Below are positions 7,072 to 13,966 of a stretch of DNA of 38,153 nucleotides, piece by piece (position 1 is the first letter of the stretch; each line of letters begins with the position of its first letter). The notes under the pieces are model-generated. The model did no database searches. It was given only the letters and a program-made list of their open reading frames with translations, and was not told the DNA's origin. The DNA lies in assembly GCA_949927585.1 (NCBI GenBank), contig CATLFA010000016.1, positions 1-38,153 of the forward strand, read 5' to 3'. The DNA comes from an uncultured Clostridiaceae bacterium. GTDB lineage: Bacteria; Bacillota; Clostridia; TANB77; CAG-508. Made by a program: the position numbers and the translations under genes.

Positions 7072-7094
7072 TTTTTAAAAAAAGGAATAATTTT

Positions 7095-7748
7095 ATGAAT
7101 AACTACAAATTATTAGAAGCAGAATTAAAACAATATAATATCTCTGTAATTGATTACGATTTTAAAGACATTGAGTCTTTTACTATTAAAACTGGAAATC
7201 AATATATTATTGCTATAAATAAGAATAAAAATTTTACAGAATTAGAAAAGTACTGGATTATAGAACATGAACTAGAACATATCAAAAATGGTACTTTTTA
7301 TAATTTGAGTTCTTCTGCTACCTCTGTCAACAAACTAGAAACAAAAACTAATGATTATTTAATAAAAAAGCTTAGTTTGGATAAAAAATATATTTTAGAA
7401 TTAATAGAAAATGGAACTAATGAAAATATTTCTCAAAAATTAAACTTAACCAATGAAATTATAGAAAAAATAAAAAATTATATTGATAGGCAATGCTTGA
7501 AAATATATCATAATGCAATTACAATTGAAAGGAGGATGAGCGGTATGAAAAACAGAGCACTTCTTCTCTGCCTAAAAAATGGAGTAACCACAGCTGAAGA
7601 ATACGCACTTAAAGTTGGAATCACAACTGATATGGCCTTAGCCATCTTAAATGAGGAAGCCGTTACAATTGATCCAAATGTAGTTAAGCGTAGCTGCGAA
7701 ATATTTAAAGTTACGCCTGAATATTTTTTATGCTTAACTGAGAACTAA
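7095..7748 (+). CDS. ImmA/IrrE-type metalloprotease fused in frame to a C-terminal HTH domain
   Basis: 217 residues from the ATG at 7095 (AAAAAAAGG upstream). The N-terminal part carries the zinc-protease motif WIIEHELEHIKNG, with HELEH at residues 58-62, and a second conserved stretch LETKTNDYLIKKL near residues 78-92. ImmA proteases cleave cI-like repressors to release early genes, matching the repressor two genes upstream. From residue 151 the frame continues into a separate 67-residue HTH-like domain (ITTDMALAILNEEAVTIDP, then FKVTPEYFLCL). An excellent ribosome site, GAAAGGAGG, and an ATG at 7545 lie exactly at the junction. The gene may therefore be a true fusion, or two adjacent genes whose separating stop has been lost, with the second still made on its own. 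Confidence 0.8.
   Translation: MNNYKLLEAELKQYNISVIDYDFKDIESFTIKTGNQYIIAINKNKNFTELEKYWIIEHELEHIKNGTFYNLSSSATSVNKLETKTNDYLIKKLSLDKKYILELIENGTNENISQKLNLTNEIIEKIKNYIDRQCLKIYHNAITIERRMSGMKNRALLLCLKNGVTTAEEYALKVGITTDMALAILNEEAVTIDPNVVKRSCEIFKVTPEYFLCLTEN
7545..7748 (+). CDS. Nested HTH protein, probable independent product of the protease gene's 3' end
   Basis: 67-residue XRE-like HTH protein starting at the in-frame ATG at 7545, nine bases after GGAGG. It starts MKNRALLLCLKNGVTT and ends with a KVTPEYFLCL helix resembling the usual end of phage repressor DNA-binding domains. The strong internal ribosome site is the evidence that it is translated separately; the bases of that site code for Glu-Arg-Arg in the longer product. 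Small HTH proteins directly before int are often excisionase or repressor partners, which is a possible role. Confidence 0.6.
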   Translation: MKNRALLLCLKNGVTTAEEYALKVGITTDMALAILNEEAVTIDPNVVKRSCEIFKVTPEYFLCLTEN

Positions 7749-7770
7749 TTATAAGAGGGGAGATTTTATT

Positions 7771-8874
7771 ATGCCAGTATACAAGTTTACAGATGGAAGG
7801 AAAGGATATTACTTTCAGTTCTATTTCAATAAAAAGAAAATAAAAAAAGAACGTTGGAATGGACGGCATATGGATAGTAAAGTCGAAGCTCAGCAAGCGG
7901 AATTTGAATGTAAAAAACAGTTAGAAAAAGATTTTGGTGCTAGAGAAGACATTACCTTATTAGCTTTATTTGATGAGTTCTGCAAAACAGCAAAAGGGAA
8001 TTTAAAGGATTCTACTCTTTATAGAACTTATGAGAGCTTTAGAAAAATTTATCTTCCTATGATAGAAAATAAAAAAATTCGGAAATTAAATCCGAATGAT
8101 TTCCTAAATTGGAAAAATGAAATAAAAAAGTTAAATATTTCTGTTGAACATAAAAATAGGTTGATTAATATAATGAAATCATGTTTGAATTATGGTGTAA
8201 CAATGTACAATCTTCCTGGTAATTTACAATATGCTTTAATGGAAAAAATTAAAGAACATAATGTAATAGCTATAGAGAATGAAAAGGACGAATATATACC
8301 ATCACAAGATTTCGAAAAGTTATGCCAACCATTATTAGATTATCAAACCAAAGAGAACAATTTCTTCTATTATTATATTGTTTTAAACATACTCTATTAT
8401 ACTGGTATAAGAATTGGAGAGCTGGCAGCTATTACAGTGGAGGATTTTAAAGACAACTATTTAGTAATCAATAAAAATTATATGCGAATAAAAAATAAAG
8501 ATTATATTCAATCTCCTAAAAATGCAAATTCTATTAGAAAATTAACACTAGATACTCAAACAAGTAACTTGTTAAGCAAGTATATAGAAATTTATAAACC
8601 TAAAAATATCATGTTTAAGCTTAAGGGGAATTATTTGAATCAGCAAAAACTTCGTAGAATTATGAGGCAATTAGGAGAGGATACAAAGTTAGGAGAAATT
8701 TACGACTTACATCCACACTCTTTAAGACATAGTCACGCTTCCAATTTGAGAAAATTAGGTTATGATGAATTCGTCATTTCTAAAAGACTTGGAAACACCC
8801 CCAAAGTCAGCGCTACTACTTATATTCATTCTGAATTCTCCGAGCAGTTAGATCTGGCTAAAAAGTTAAGATAA
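7771..8874 (+). CDS. int: Tyrosine recombinase, phage integrase
   Basis: 367 residues, full length for the phage integrase family. An N-terminal arm-binding domain (residues 1-55, VYKFTDGRKGYYFQFYF) is followed by a SAM-like core-binding domain (about 60-165) and the catalytic domain. Catalytic residues visible: Arg214 in TGIRIGEL, Lys250 in SPKNANS, His316 and Arg319 in HPHSLRHSH, and the nucleophile Tyr351 in TTYIHSE. The usual box-II His/Trp position is Asn342 (LGNTPK), a tolerated variant. It integrates and, with a directionality factor, excises the phage at an att site. The start follows AAGAGGGGAGATTTTATT. Repeated GTTCTA sites just past the stop could be its arm sites. Confidence 0.93.
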   Translation: MPVYKFTDGRKGYYFQFYFNKKKIKKERWNGRHMDSKVEAQQAEFECKKQLEKDFGAREDITLLALFDEFCKTAKGNLKDSTLYRTYESFRKIYLPMIENKKIRKLNPNDFLNWKNEIKKLNISVEHKNRLINIMKSCLNYGVTMYNLPGNLQYALMEKIKEHNVIAIENEKDEYIPSQDFEKLCQPLLDYQTKENNFFYYYIVLNILYYTGIRIGELAAITVEDFKDNYLVINKNYMRIKNKDYIQSPKNANSIRKLTLDTQTSNLLSKYIEIYKPKNIMFKLKGNYLNQQKLRRIMRQLGEDTKLGEIYDLHPHSLRHSHASNLRKLGYDEFVISKRLGNTPKVSATTYIHSEFSEQLDLAKKLR

Positions 8875-8877
8875 ATA

Positions 8878-9014
8878 GTTCTAAAAATCGTTCTATTTTT
8901 TCAAAATTTGGTAAAACCATATAAAACAAAATATTTGCAAATATCATAAAATACGTTGAAATATCAATATATTTTGGCTTTTTTGTTTTTTATGACCGTT
9001 CTATAATCGTTCTA
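8878..9014. repeat. GTTCTA direct repeats and palindrome after int (att arm-site candidates)
   Basis: Four GTTCTA boxes in two pairs: 8878/8890 (GTTCTAAAAATCGTTCTA) and 8998/9009 (GTTCTATAATCGTTCTA). Between the pairs is the perfect 14-bp palindrome ATATTTGCAAATAT (8931-8944). Paired direct repeats on the late-gene side of int are the usual look of integrase arm-type sites, so attP probably lies in or near this stretch. The core sequence cannot be fixed without the host junctions. Confidence 0.5.
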
Positions 9015-9016
9015 AT

Positions 9017-9190
9017 TTATTTCAAGATTACACTTGATAGTCCGCTTATATCTTTAATTTTTTTCAAAAAACATGAATCATTTTTATATCGATCAAGTTC
9101 TATAGCAATCTCCGTATAAAGTTTTAGATCTGATAAAGAAAATTCTTCAATTTTCATAGTTTCTAAATGCTTTTCTATTTTGTCTAGCAT
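9017..9190 (-). CDS. 57-aa small protein between int and tRNA-Arg
   Basis: ATG at 9190 with AAAGGAG nine bases upstream and TAA at 9017. Helical, charged product (MLDKIEKHLETMKIEEFSL at the start, LKLYTEIAIELDRYK in the middle). It has its own strong promoter at 9284-9311 and a 7-bp hairpin in the 5' leader, and it runs toward the 3' end of int, so its transcript may act antisense to int. Size and place suit an excisionase or a lysogen-expressed small protein. I do not recognise the family. Confidence 0.65.
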   Translation of the reverse strand: MLDKIEKHLETMKIEEFSLSDLKLYTEIAIELDRYKNDSCFLKKIKDISGLSSVILK

Positions 9191-9245
9191 ATTATATTCT
9201 CCTTTCTATCCCTAAAGGATATCTCGTTTTATACCATTCATTTAA

Positions 9246-9263
9246 GCCTTTATTTATAAAGGC
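9246..9263 (-). promoter_or_regulatory. Perfect 18-bp hairpin in the leader of the 57-aa gene
   Basis: GCCTTTA-TTTA-TAAAGGC, a perfect 7-bp stem about 15 bases downstream of the predicted start of the promoter at 9284-9311. It could be an operator for a dimeric repressor or an RNA stem that stabilises the leader. Confidence 0.55.
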
Positions 9264-9283
9264 ACAATTGACACAGCATTTTG

Positions 9284-9311
9284 ATTATATCAAAAAAAAA
9301 GGATATGTCAA
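9284..9311 (-). promoter_or_regulatory. Consensus sigma-A promoter reading left
   Basis: Perfect TTGACA (9306-9311) and TATAAT (9284-9289) on the minus strand with a 16-base spacer containing a run of nine T. It should be one of the strongest promoters in the window and drives the 57-aa gene. From 9312 to about 9505 I see no gene, only AT-rich sequence with a small dyad AAAACG-GA-CGTTTT near 9470. Confidence 0.7.
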
Positions 9312-9507
9312 TGAATTTTTGTGTTTTTTTAAAAACTTTCTATTTAATGTATGAAACACCGGAAAGCGTGTATTTAAAATTCCTTGATATTTTAACATAT
9401 TTACAAATTTTATTATTACCTGAAAATACCATTATTATTCAGAAAACACACTAGATTGTTTGCATAAAAACGGACGTTTTGTGAATAAAAATATAATTTT
9501 TACGCTC

Positions 9508-9541
9508 TTGACTAGCAAATTTTTATATTGTTTGGTATAAT
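9508..9541 (+). promoter_or_regulatory. Extended -10 promoter of the tRNA gene
   Basis: TGG-TATAAT (TATAAT at 9536-9541) is an extended -10 element. TTGACT occurs at 9508-9513 but the spacer of 22 bases is too long, so activity probably relies on the extended -10. The tRNA begins 11 bases downstream. Confidence 0.6.
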
Positions 9542-9552
9542 ATGCATTGCAT

Positions 9553-9628
9553 GCCGCATTAGTTTAATGGATAAAACATTGACCTCCTAAGTCAAAAAGT
9601 TCGTGTTCGAATCACGAATGCGGTGCCA
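9553..9628 (+). tRNA. tRNA-Arg, anticodon CCU, CCA encoded
   Basis: Full cloverleaf of 76 bases. Acceptor GCCGCAT pairs with ATGCGGT (first pair G-U); the D stem is GTTT/AAAC, the anticodon stem TTGAC/GTCAA with loop CTCCTAA (anticodon CCU), and the T arm TCGTG-TTCGAAT-CACGA; then discriminator G and CCA. It reads AGG codons. It has its own promoter and terminator, so it looks functional. tRNA-Arg(CCU) is a known integration target in Gram-positive hosts. Here it lies between int and the late operon, so it is either carried by the phage or marks an att junction. Confidence 0.95.
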
Positions 9629-9642
9629 GAATAAAAAAAATA

Positions 9643-9675
9643 AGAGCTCCCATACATTGGGAGCTTTTACTTTTA
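9643..9675. terminator. Bidirectional terminator after the tRNA
   Basis: Stem AGAGCTCCCA / TGGGAGCTTT. On the plus strand TTTTACTTTT follows; on the minus strand TCTTATTTTTTTT follows. It ends tRNA transcription and backs up termination of the leftward late transcript. Confidence 0.85.
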
Positions 9676-9702
9676 GAAAAGGAGAAGGCCTAAACCTTCT
9701 CC
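9672..9702 (-). terminator. Terminator of the late operon
   Basis: GGAGAAGG-TTTAGG-CCTTCTCC followed by TTTTCT on the minus strand, immediately after the last late gene (stop at 9710). Confidence 0.85.
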
Positions 9703-9709
9703 ATAAATT

Positions 9710-9961
9710 TTATTCGGTTTCTTCCTCGTCCTCTAGGATTTCATCTAAATCATCTACAATGTCATCATCTAGATCTTCTTCCTCTAAATCGTCATCTTCA
9801 TAATCTCTTCGATCTCTATAGTCACTACCTTCATAGTCGTTTCTATCTCTTCGACTAGAGGAAATATATCCTTCACTTGAACCATAGCGATTTCTACCAT
9901 CATATTCTCTATCGGAATATCTTCCAATCATTTTGTCTCTTAAATATCTGTTTTCTCTCAT
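9710..9961 (-). CDS. Charged disordered late protein with acidic tail, 83 aa
   Basis: Last gene of the late operon; start after AAGGAGGTTTTTATAA. The first two thirds are Arg/Tyr/Ser/Asp-rich (RENRYLRDKMIGRYSDREY), and the last 30 residues are almost only Asp, Glu, Leu and Ile (DDDLEEEDLDDDIVDDLDEI). No folded domain or membrane segment is evident. An intrinsically disordered virion or host-interaction protein is plausible; I do not recognise it. Confidence 0.65.
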   Translation of the reverse strand: MRENRYLRDKMIGRYSDREYDGRNRYGSSEGYISSSRRDRNDYEGSDYRDRRDYEDDDLEEEDLDDDIVDDLDEILEDEEETE

Positions 9962-9975
9962 TTATAAAAACCTCC

Positions 9976-10419
9976 TTAAGATACCTTTAGGACATCGACA
10001 ATTAAACTCGTAATTGTAGTGCCAACACCTGTATTTTGCAAAGAAATGTTCTTAGTAACTGTAGAAACATTTCCTAATAGACATGTAGAATCAACTAAAA
10101 CAAAATAGTCAAAAGATATACTTCTAATTTCTGTACCTGCTGTAGTAATAGTTTGAGAAGCCAAAACTCCAGGAACTGCCACTCCATTCTCTAATAGTTG
10201 AATTGTAGCTGTACCTGCTGCTGTACCTGTAAACGTGGCTGAAACAGTCACCTTGTACATTCCTTGTTGCTGTAGAGCAATTGCATTATTAGTAAAATCA
10301 AATGTTTTTACTCCACAAGCATTCTTCTTACAATATTTACGATAAACACTACCTAAATTAATTAAACCTCCTGTAAGAACTGTTTGAGAGGTTGTATTTT
10401 TAGTTCCTATTAATAACAT
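9976..10419 (-). CDS. Probable virion surface protein with BclA/TNF-like beta-sandwich domain
   Basis: 147 residues, Thr/Val/Gly-rich, almost all beta. After a short start there is ALQQQGMYKVTVSATFTG and ATIQLLENGVAVPG, a pattern seen in C-terminal jelly-roll domains of exosporium and phage fibre proteins. The two Cys near residues 30-35 (KYCKKNAC) are notable. Such domains form trimers on virions and may decorate head or tail. Ribosome site GGAGGAATATATAA. Located with other late accessory genes; the exact role is not determinable. Confidence 0.55.
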   Translation of the reverse strand: MLLIGTKNTTSQTVLTGGLINLGSVYRKYCKKNACGVKTFDFTNNAIALQQQGMYKVTVSATFTGTAAGTATIQLLENGVAVPGVLASQTITTAGTEIRSISFDYFVLVDSTCLLGNVSTVTKNISLQNTGVGTTITSLIVDVLKVS

Positions 10420-10517
10420 TTATATATTCCTCCTATATTATCAAAACTTAGAAGGCATAAGAATTAACCTATGCCTCCTATTAGAAAGTAGGATAATTAA
10501 TCCTTAGAATTATTTAA

Positions 10518-11204
10518 TTACTGAACGTTATATCCACAATTACATCCCTGATTGTATCCACAGCCATAAGCATATGGATTAGGAACTGTGTAAGCTGGAA
10601 TAGGTGTTCTGTTCACTGCATTTAAAATAGTGGCTGTCTGAGCATTTTGAGAAAGCTGAGCTGTTAAAGCTGCTTTTTCAGCTCCAAGAGTTGCTTTTTC
10701 AGCTTCAAGAGTAGAAATCTTGTTGTTGGTGTATAAATCAATTAAACGCTGCGTATTAGCATTGTTTGCCTGAATTATGTCACAAGTATTTTTTGCCATA
10801 TTGTAATTTACACCATCAATTGCTCGTTGAGTTTGGCAGCAACAGTCTTGCATTCTATAACCTAAGTCGGTTATTGCAGCACGAGTCTCAGTACCATTTT
10901 GATATACTGACATATTCACACCACTAAAGCCCTGACAAAGAGTTTGCTGTACTCCATTAATTGAATTGTTTAAAGCAAAAGTTGAATCACAGATTCCATT
11001 GCTAATACCATCCAATTTAGAAGTGATGGCCTGGGTATCAAATCCTCTTTGAATTTCACCATTGGATCCTCTACCACCACCAAAACCATTGAAACCACCA
11101 TCAAATAGTCCTGCTACCAAAGCTAGTCCGATTAAACCTTCCCAGCCATTACCAAAACCACCATTGCCGTAACCTAGTCCACCTACTGGTCCTTCGTAAG
11201 TCAT
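10518..11204 (-). CDS. Gly-rich N-terminus, Cys-rich late protein, 228 aa
   Basis: Starts after AAAGGAGAATAATTATC. N-terminal 50 residues are Gly-rich (EGPVGGLGYGNGGFGNGWEG) around a short hydrophobic stretch LIGLALVAGLF. The middle is helical with scattered Cys (ICDSTFALNN, RMQDCCCQTQ). A coiled coil follows (ISTLEAEKATLGAEKAALTA), and the end is Cys/Tyr/Asn-rich. I recall similar proteins with a CCCxTQ motif in late regions of gut phages, function unknown. The hydrophobic segment plus coiled coil would suit a membrane-interacting virion protein; inference only. Confidence 0.65.
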   Translation of the reverse strand: MTYEGPVGGLGYGNGGFGNGWEGLIGLALVAGLFDGGFNGFGGGRGSNGEIQRGFDTQAITSKLDGISNGICDSTFALNNSINGVQQTLCQGFSGVNMSVYQNGTETRAAITDLGYRMQDCCCQTQRAIDGVNYNMAKNTCDIIQANNANTQRLIDLYTNNKISTLEAEKATLGAEKAALTAQLSQNAQTATILNAVNRTPIPAYTVPNPYAYGCGYNQGCNCGYNVQ

Positions 11205-11267
11205 GATAATTATTCTCCTTTCATAATTTTTTATATTAATCTGAATACCGGTTTTACAGTTAATACC

Positions 11268-11552
11268 TTATTTATATTGATTTACCATGTTAAGCATCTG
11301 CTGAATTGCAGGAGTAACATTTATATTTTTTTGAAGAGCTTTCTGAGTTGCATAATCTAAAGGGTTCATTCCACTTCTTTGTATCTCTTCAGCTACCTTT
11401 TGCAAATTTGGAAATTTACTTAATAGCACTTGCTGAATTTGTTGAGGATTACTTCCCATTGAAAGTATCCCTTGAAAAGAACTGACAATATTTCCTAACG
11501 TCATATTTGTTTTATTTTCGGCATTTAAGGGCGTCATAAATGGATTTGCCAT
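11268..11552 (-). CDS. Late protein, 94 aa, unknown
   Basis: Starts after AAGGGGGAATAAACA. Gln/Asn/Met-rich, helical: ILSMGSNPQQIQQVLLSKFP is followed by a second helix pair and a C-terminal NVTPAIQQMLNMVNQYK. Between the Pro-rich protein gene and the Cys-rich protein gene in a tight cluster, so probably part of the same virion-associated set. No family recognised. Confidence 0.65.
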   Translation of the reverse strand: MANPFMTPLNAENKTNMTLGNIVSSFQGILSMGSNPQQIQQVLLSKFPNLQKVAEEIQRSGMNPLDYATQKALQKNINVTPAIQQMLNMVNQYK

Positions 11553-11555
11553 TGT

Positions 11556-11918
11556 TTATTCCCCCTTATGAATTAAAGCCTTTATTTGCTCTATTTCTTT
11601 TTGAAATTCGTCTTTTGTAATATACTCTACAGATGGACTGGTTTCTTCTTTGTGAGGAATCAAATCATAAGTCTCTAACAAAATTGTTTGTCCATAATTG
11701 TTAACTTGTTTTTTATAACAAATAGGATTTTGGGAATCCATTAATAACATTACAGTTCCAGGCTTAACTTGATATGCTTTCGCTCCTTCTATTCCATCTA
11801 CAAAAGCATAAGTATTTAATTGCGTAGGAATAGGTGCTGGAGGTTGAGTTGGATAAGTTGGAGCTGGATAGGAAGGTGGGTAACCACCATACCCTCCATA
11901 AGGATTAAAATTTGACAT
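11556..11918 (-). CDS. Pro/Tyr/Gly-rich late protein with small C-terminal domain, 120 aa
   Basis: Start at 11918, eight bases after AGGAGG; the ATG six bases earlier is too close. The first 35 residues are Pro/Tyr/Gly repeats (YGGYGGYPPSYPAPTYP). A beta domain follows with the pattern VDGIEGAKAYQVKPGTVMLL, and a short coiled coil ends the protein. I remember this EGAKAYxVxPG-xxxLLMD pattern in late genes of many gut phages of Gram-positive bacteria, without known role. Its leader and ribosome site lie in one arm of an inverted repeat whose other arm is at 12451-12488. Confidence 0.7.
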   Translation of the reverse strand: MSNFNPYGGYGGYPPSYPAPTYPTQPPAPIPTQLNTYAFVDGIEGAKAYQVKPGTVMLLMDSQNPICYKKQVNNYGQTILLETYDLIPHKEETSPSVEYITKDEFQKEIEQIKALIHKGE

Positions 11919-11954
11919 AAACATATCCTCCTTGATTTCTTGATTTTCACAAAA
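11918..11954 (-). repeat. Left arm of a 37/38-bp inverted repeat flanking a 0.5-kb cassette
   Basis: On the minus strand TTTTGTGAAAATCAAG, AAATCAAGG and AGGATATGTTTA run consecutively into the start codon of the 120-aa gene. The partner on the plus strand at 12451-12488 differs by one inserted A and one base. The arm includes the gene's ribosome site. Between 11955 and 12040 I see no gene; it is AT-rich leader with a possible TTGTTC-N16-TATTTT promoter. Confidence 0.8.
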
Positions 11955-12040
11955 ATATTTTACTTATTTAAGAGAACAAACTTAATATCATTACCTATGT
12001 AAATTTAGTGTTAATAATGGGATAATGTTATGATATTTAC

Positions 12041-12067
12041 AAATAAAAAAATCCCTCTAAAGAGGGA
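12041..12067 (-). terminator. Terminator after the interrupted sigma-like gene
   Basis: TCCCTCT/AGAGGGA stem followed on the minus strand by TTTTTTTATTT. It separates the sigma-like locus from the late accessory genes to the left. Confidence 0.8.
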
Positions 12068-12121
12068 ATGATTTAGACTATAATATAAATAAAAGAAAAA
12101 AGGCAATTTCTTGCCTTAATT

Positions 12122-12400
12122 TCATCTATAAAACAATTTCAAATATGTATTTTTTATTTTATTCTCAATCTTTGGAATCCTTTTAGTACATGTTCTTATA
12201 TCAATTCCAACTTTCTCAGAAATCTGTTCATGCGTCATACAATCAATATGGCGATACAAAATAATTAATCTATCCACTTCAGTTAGTGCTGTTTCTGAGA
12301 CTATTTATTTAAACTCGCTCACTGTGAAATCACTAGGCTTTAGTGTTTCTTTTTCCTCCTTTGTCATTCTTGCAAAAAAATCAATTCTAGCTTGAATCAT
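12122..12400 (-). pseudogene. Sigma-70-region-4-like regulator interrupted by an in-frame TAA
   Basis: ATG at 12400 after AAAGGGAGGAATAATTT. The frame gives 31 residues (IDFFARMTKEEKETLKPSDF inside), then TAA at 12305-12307, then 60 more codons without interruption to TGA at 12122. The second part contains TEVDRLIILYRHIDCMTHEQ and ISEKVGIDIRTCTKRIPKIE, a sigma-70 region 4 / helix-turn-helix pattern. From memory, intact relatives in gut phages run straight through this point with an acidic residue, so GAA to TAA is a likely single change. Either it is a dead gene, or the two parts are made by reinitiation or readthrough. It lies inside the inverted-repeat cassette. Confidence 0.7.
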
Positions 12401-12450
12401 AAATTATTCCTCCCTTTATTTTCTTATGAAATATGTATAATTATAGTAGA

Positions 12451-12488
12451 TTTTGTGAAAATCAAGAAAATCAAGGAGGATATATTTA
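12451..12488 (+). repeat. Right arm of the inverted repeat
   Basis: TTTTGTGAAAATCAAG, AAAATCAAGG and AGGATATATTTA run consecutively, and the arm overlaps the stop codon of the 319-aa membrane protein gene. It includes a Shine-Dalgarno-like AAGGAGG pointing right with no gene behind it, which suggests the arm was copied from the leader at 11918-11954. The arm also contains a perfect dyad GATTTT-GTG-AAAATC with its flank. Confidence 0.8.
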
Positions 12489-13445
12489 GTTTTTATTTGA
12501 CAATGAGCTATCTATAATATCTAGCATTTGCTTTACTTTGGATTTTTCATTAGGGCTCTTATAATAAATATATTCTTCTAAAATCCTATTTCTATTAATA
12601 TATGGAACAAGTTCTTCATTTTTTATAATTCTAAAGGAATCCATTATTCCATTAATAAATTGCCAAGTTATAAAAATAACGTCTAATAACATATCAATAA
12701 TCACATTTAAAATTACTATTTCATTTAACAAAAATTTCTCTAAAGAATTTTGTAAAACTTTACTAAATAGAAGCATACAACCTGAAGTTAAAAAGGTATA
12801 TGCTATAGCGCTTTTGATTTTGGAATTAATTTGATATTTGTTATTTTCCTTTTCATAAGCTGCAACTGGTAAATTAAATACAGTTGGATCTATTTTTGGA
12901 TAGTTTTTAATAGGTAATATATTTATATTTTTCTCTATCCATTCATCCTCTAACATTGAGAGTAAATTTCTTTTTTTTATGCAGTATTTATTATTTTCTT
13001 TAGCATAAATATCTGCCTCTTCCCTGGACTCATAAAGAATTTTATCTTTTCTCCTAGAAAACTTTTCTAATTTCAGAAGTTTTCTATTTATCTTTTTTTT
13101 CCAAAATTCTATTTTAATTTCCTTATTTTTAATGGTTATTACCCACGGAGAAAAGTCATTGTCTTTAAGTTTCATCAAAGACTTATTTTTTTCTTTTTCA
13201 AATAATAAATCTGTATTTTTATCCCTAGCTATATTTTGGAAAATATTTAGAGCCATTGACCTTATAAGCATCAATAAAATCAAATGGATACATATATCAA
13301 GCCAAAAAGTAGCATCACAAAGCCTTTTAAAATCCCATTTAAAGGTAAGAAAATTCCAACATCCTTCAACAATAAAAACCAAAATAATTATAATTATTGA
13401 GATTGAATTTCTTATCAAAGTTTCTTTGTTAAACAATTTTTTCAT
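12486..13445 (-). CDS. Membrane protein, 319 aa, third gene of a three-gene membrane module
   Basis: Start after AAAGGAGCTAAAAA; overlaps the preceding gene by four bases (ATGA). Two membrane segments near residues 13-31 and 45-65, then a basic cytoplasmic region of about 130 residues (WKKKINRKLLKLEKFSRRK). Another hydrophobic pair follows near 205-225 and 238-265, and a charged tail ends it. No enzymatic motif recognised. It lies where lysis genes are expected, so lysis, membrane remodelling or superinfection exclusion are the main options. It is Lys/Ile/Asn-rich like the rest of the genome, with no sign of recent transfer. Confidence 0.7.
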   Translation of the reverse strand: MKKLFNKETLIRNSISIIIIILVFIVEGCWNFLTFKWDFKRLCDATFWLDICIHLILLMLIRSMALNIFQNIARDKNTDLLFEKEKNKSLMKLKDNDFSPWVITIKNKEIKIEFWKKKINRKLLKLEKFSRRKDKILYESREEADIYAKENNKYCIKKRNLLSMLEDEWIEKNINILPIKNYPKIDPTVFNLPVAAYEKENNKYQINSKIKSAIAYTFLTSGCMLLFSKVLQNSLEKFLLNEIVILNVIIDMLLDVIFITWQFINGIMDSFRIIKNEELVPYINRNRILEEYIYYKSPNEKSKVKQMLDIIDSSLSNKN

Positions 13446-13966
13446 TTTTTAGCTCCTTTATTCAACAAATTATTTTTTCTTACATCAATTTCAATAAGTT
13501 CTACAGCTTTATTTCTCATACTTTTTTCAGCAGATAAATATTTTAAAAATAAGCCATCAATAATTTGAGCAGCTAAAACAAATAAAGAACAGTAAGAAAC
13601 TGTTTCAAAAGCTTTATTTACATTGTCCTTAGTCATTGCAATGGCCAATAAAAAAAGTCCAACCGGGAAACAATCAAGAATCATTTCTAAGGTGAACTTT
13701 ATTCTCTGCTGATTTAATTTGATCTCTGGCAATTTTCTTATTAATTTTTTAATATACAAGTATGCATATAACCCAACTGCCACAAATAATATTAGACCAA
13801 TACCTGTCAATTTCATTGAAGTAGGAATTTGCTCAACAATCTGATATTTTAAACATAATACAGATATTGGCCCAATAACCAAAAATCCCAAATATAAAAA
13901 AGAAAATATGATATTTAAAATTAGAATTTTTTTTGTTGAGTAATTTCCAATATCAGAAAAAAACAC
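13442..13966 (-). CDS. Four-helix membrane protein, 174 aa (GTG start)
   Basis: The only start that fits is GTG at 13966, directly after the previous stop and about 10 bases after GAAGGGG. Four hydrophobic segments: about 12-36, 48-72, 93-113 and 120-140, separated by short basic loops (KKLIRKLPEIKLNQQRIK). The charged tail ends in Lys. Multi-span small proteins near tail genes can be holins, but four spans and the third-gene neighbour make a dedicated membrane complex also possible. Unknown family. Confidence 0.65.
   Translation of the reverse strand: MFFSDIGNYSTKKILILNIIFSFLYLGFLVIGPISVLCLKYQIVEQIPTSMKLTGIGLILFVAVGLYAYLYIKKLIRKLPEIKLNQQRIKFTLEMILDCFPVGLFLLAIAMTKDNVNKAFETVSYCSLFVLAAQIIDGLFLKYLSAEKSMRNKAVELIEIDVRKNNLLNKGAKK

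Noticed and set aside
9603..9803. 66-codon Ser-rich plus-strand frame starting in the tRNA
   Set aside because: Starts inside the tRNA and runs through two terminators; it is the reverse of the acidic-tail gene.
13132..13452. 106-codon plus-strand frame opposite the 319-aa membrane gene
   Set aside because: No ribosome site and fully antisense to a better supported gene; AT-rich reverse frames are often open.
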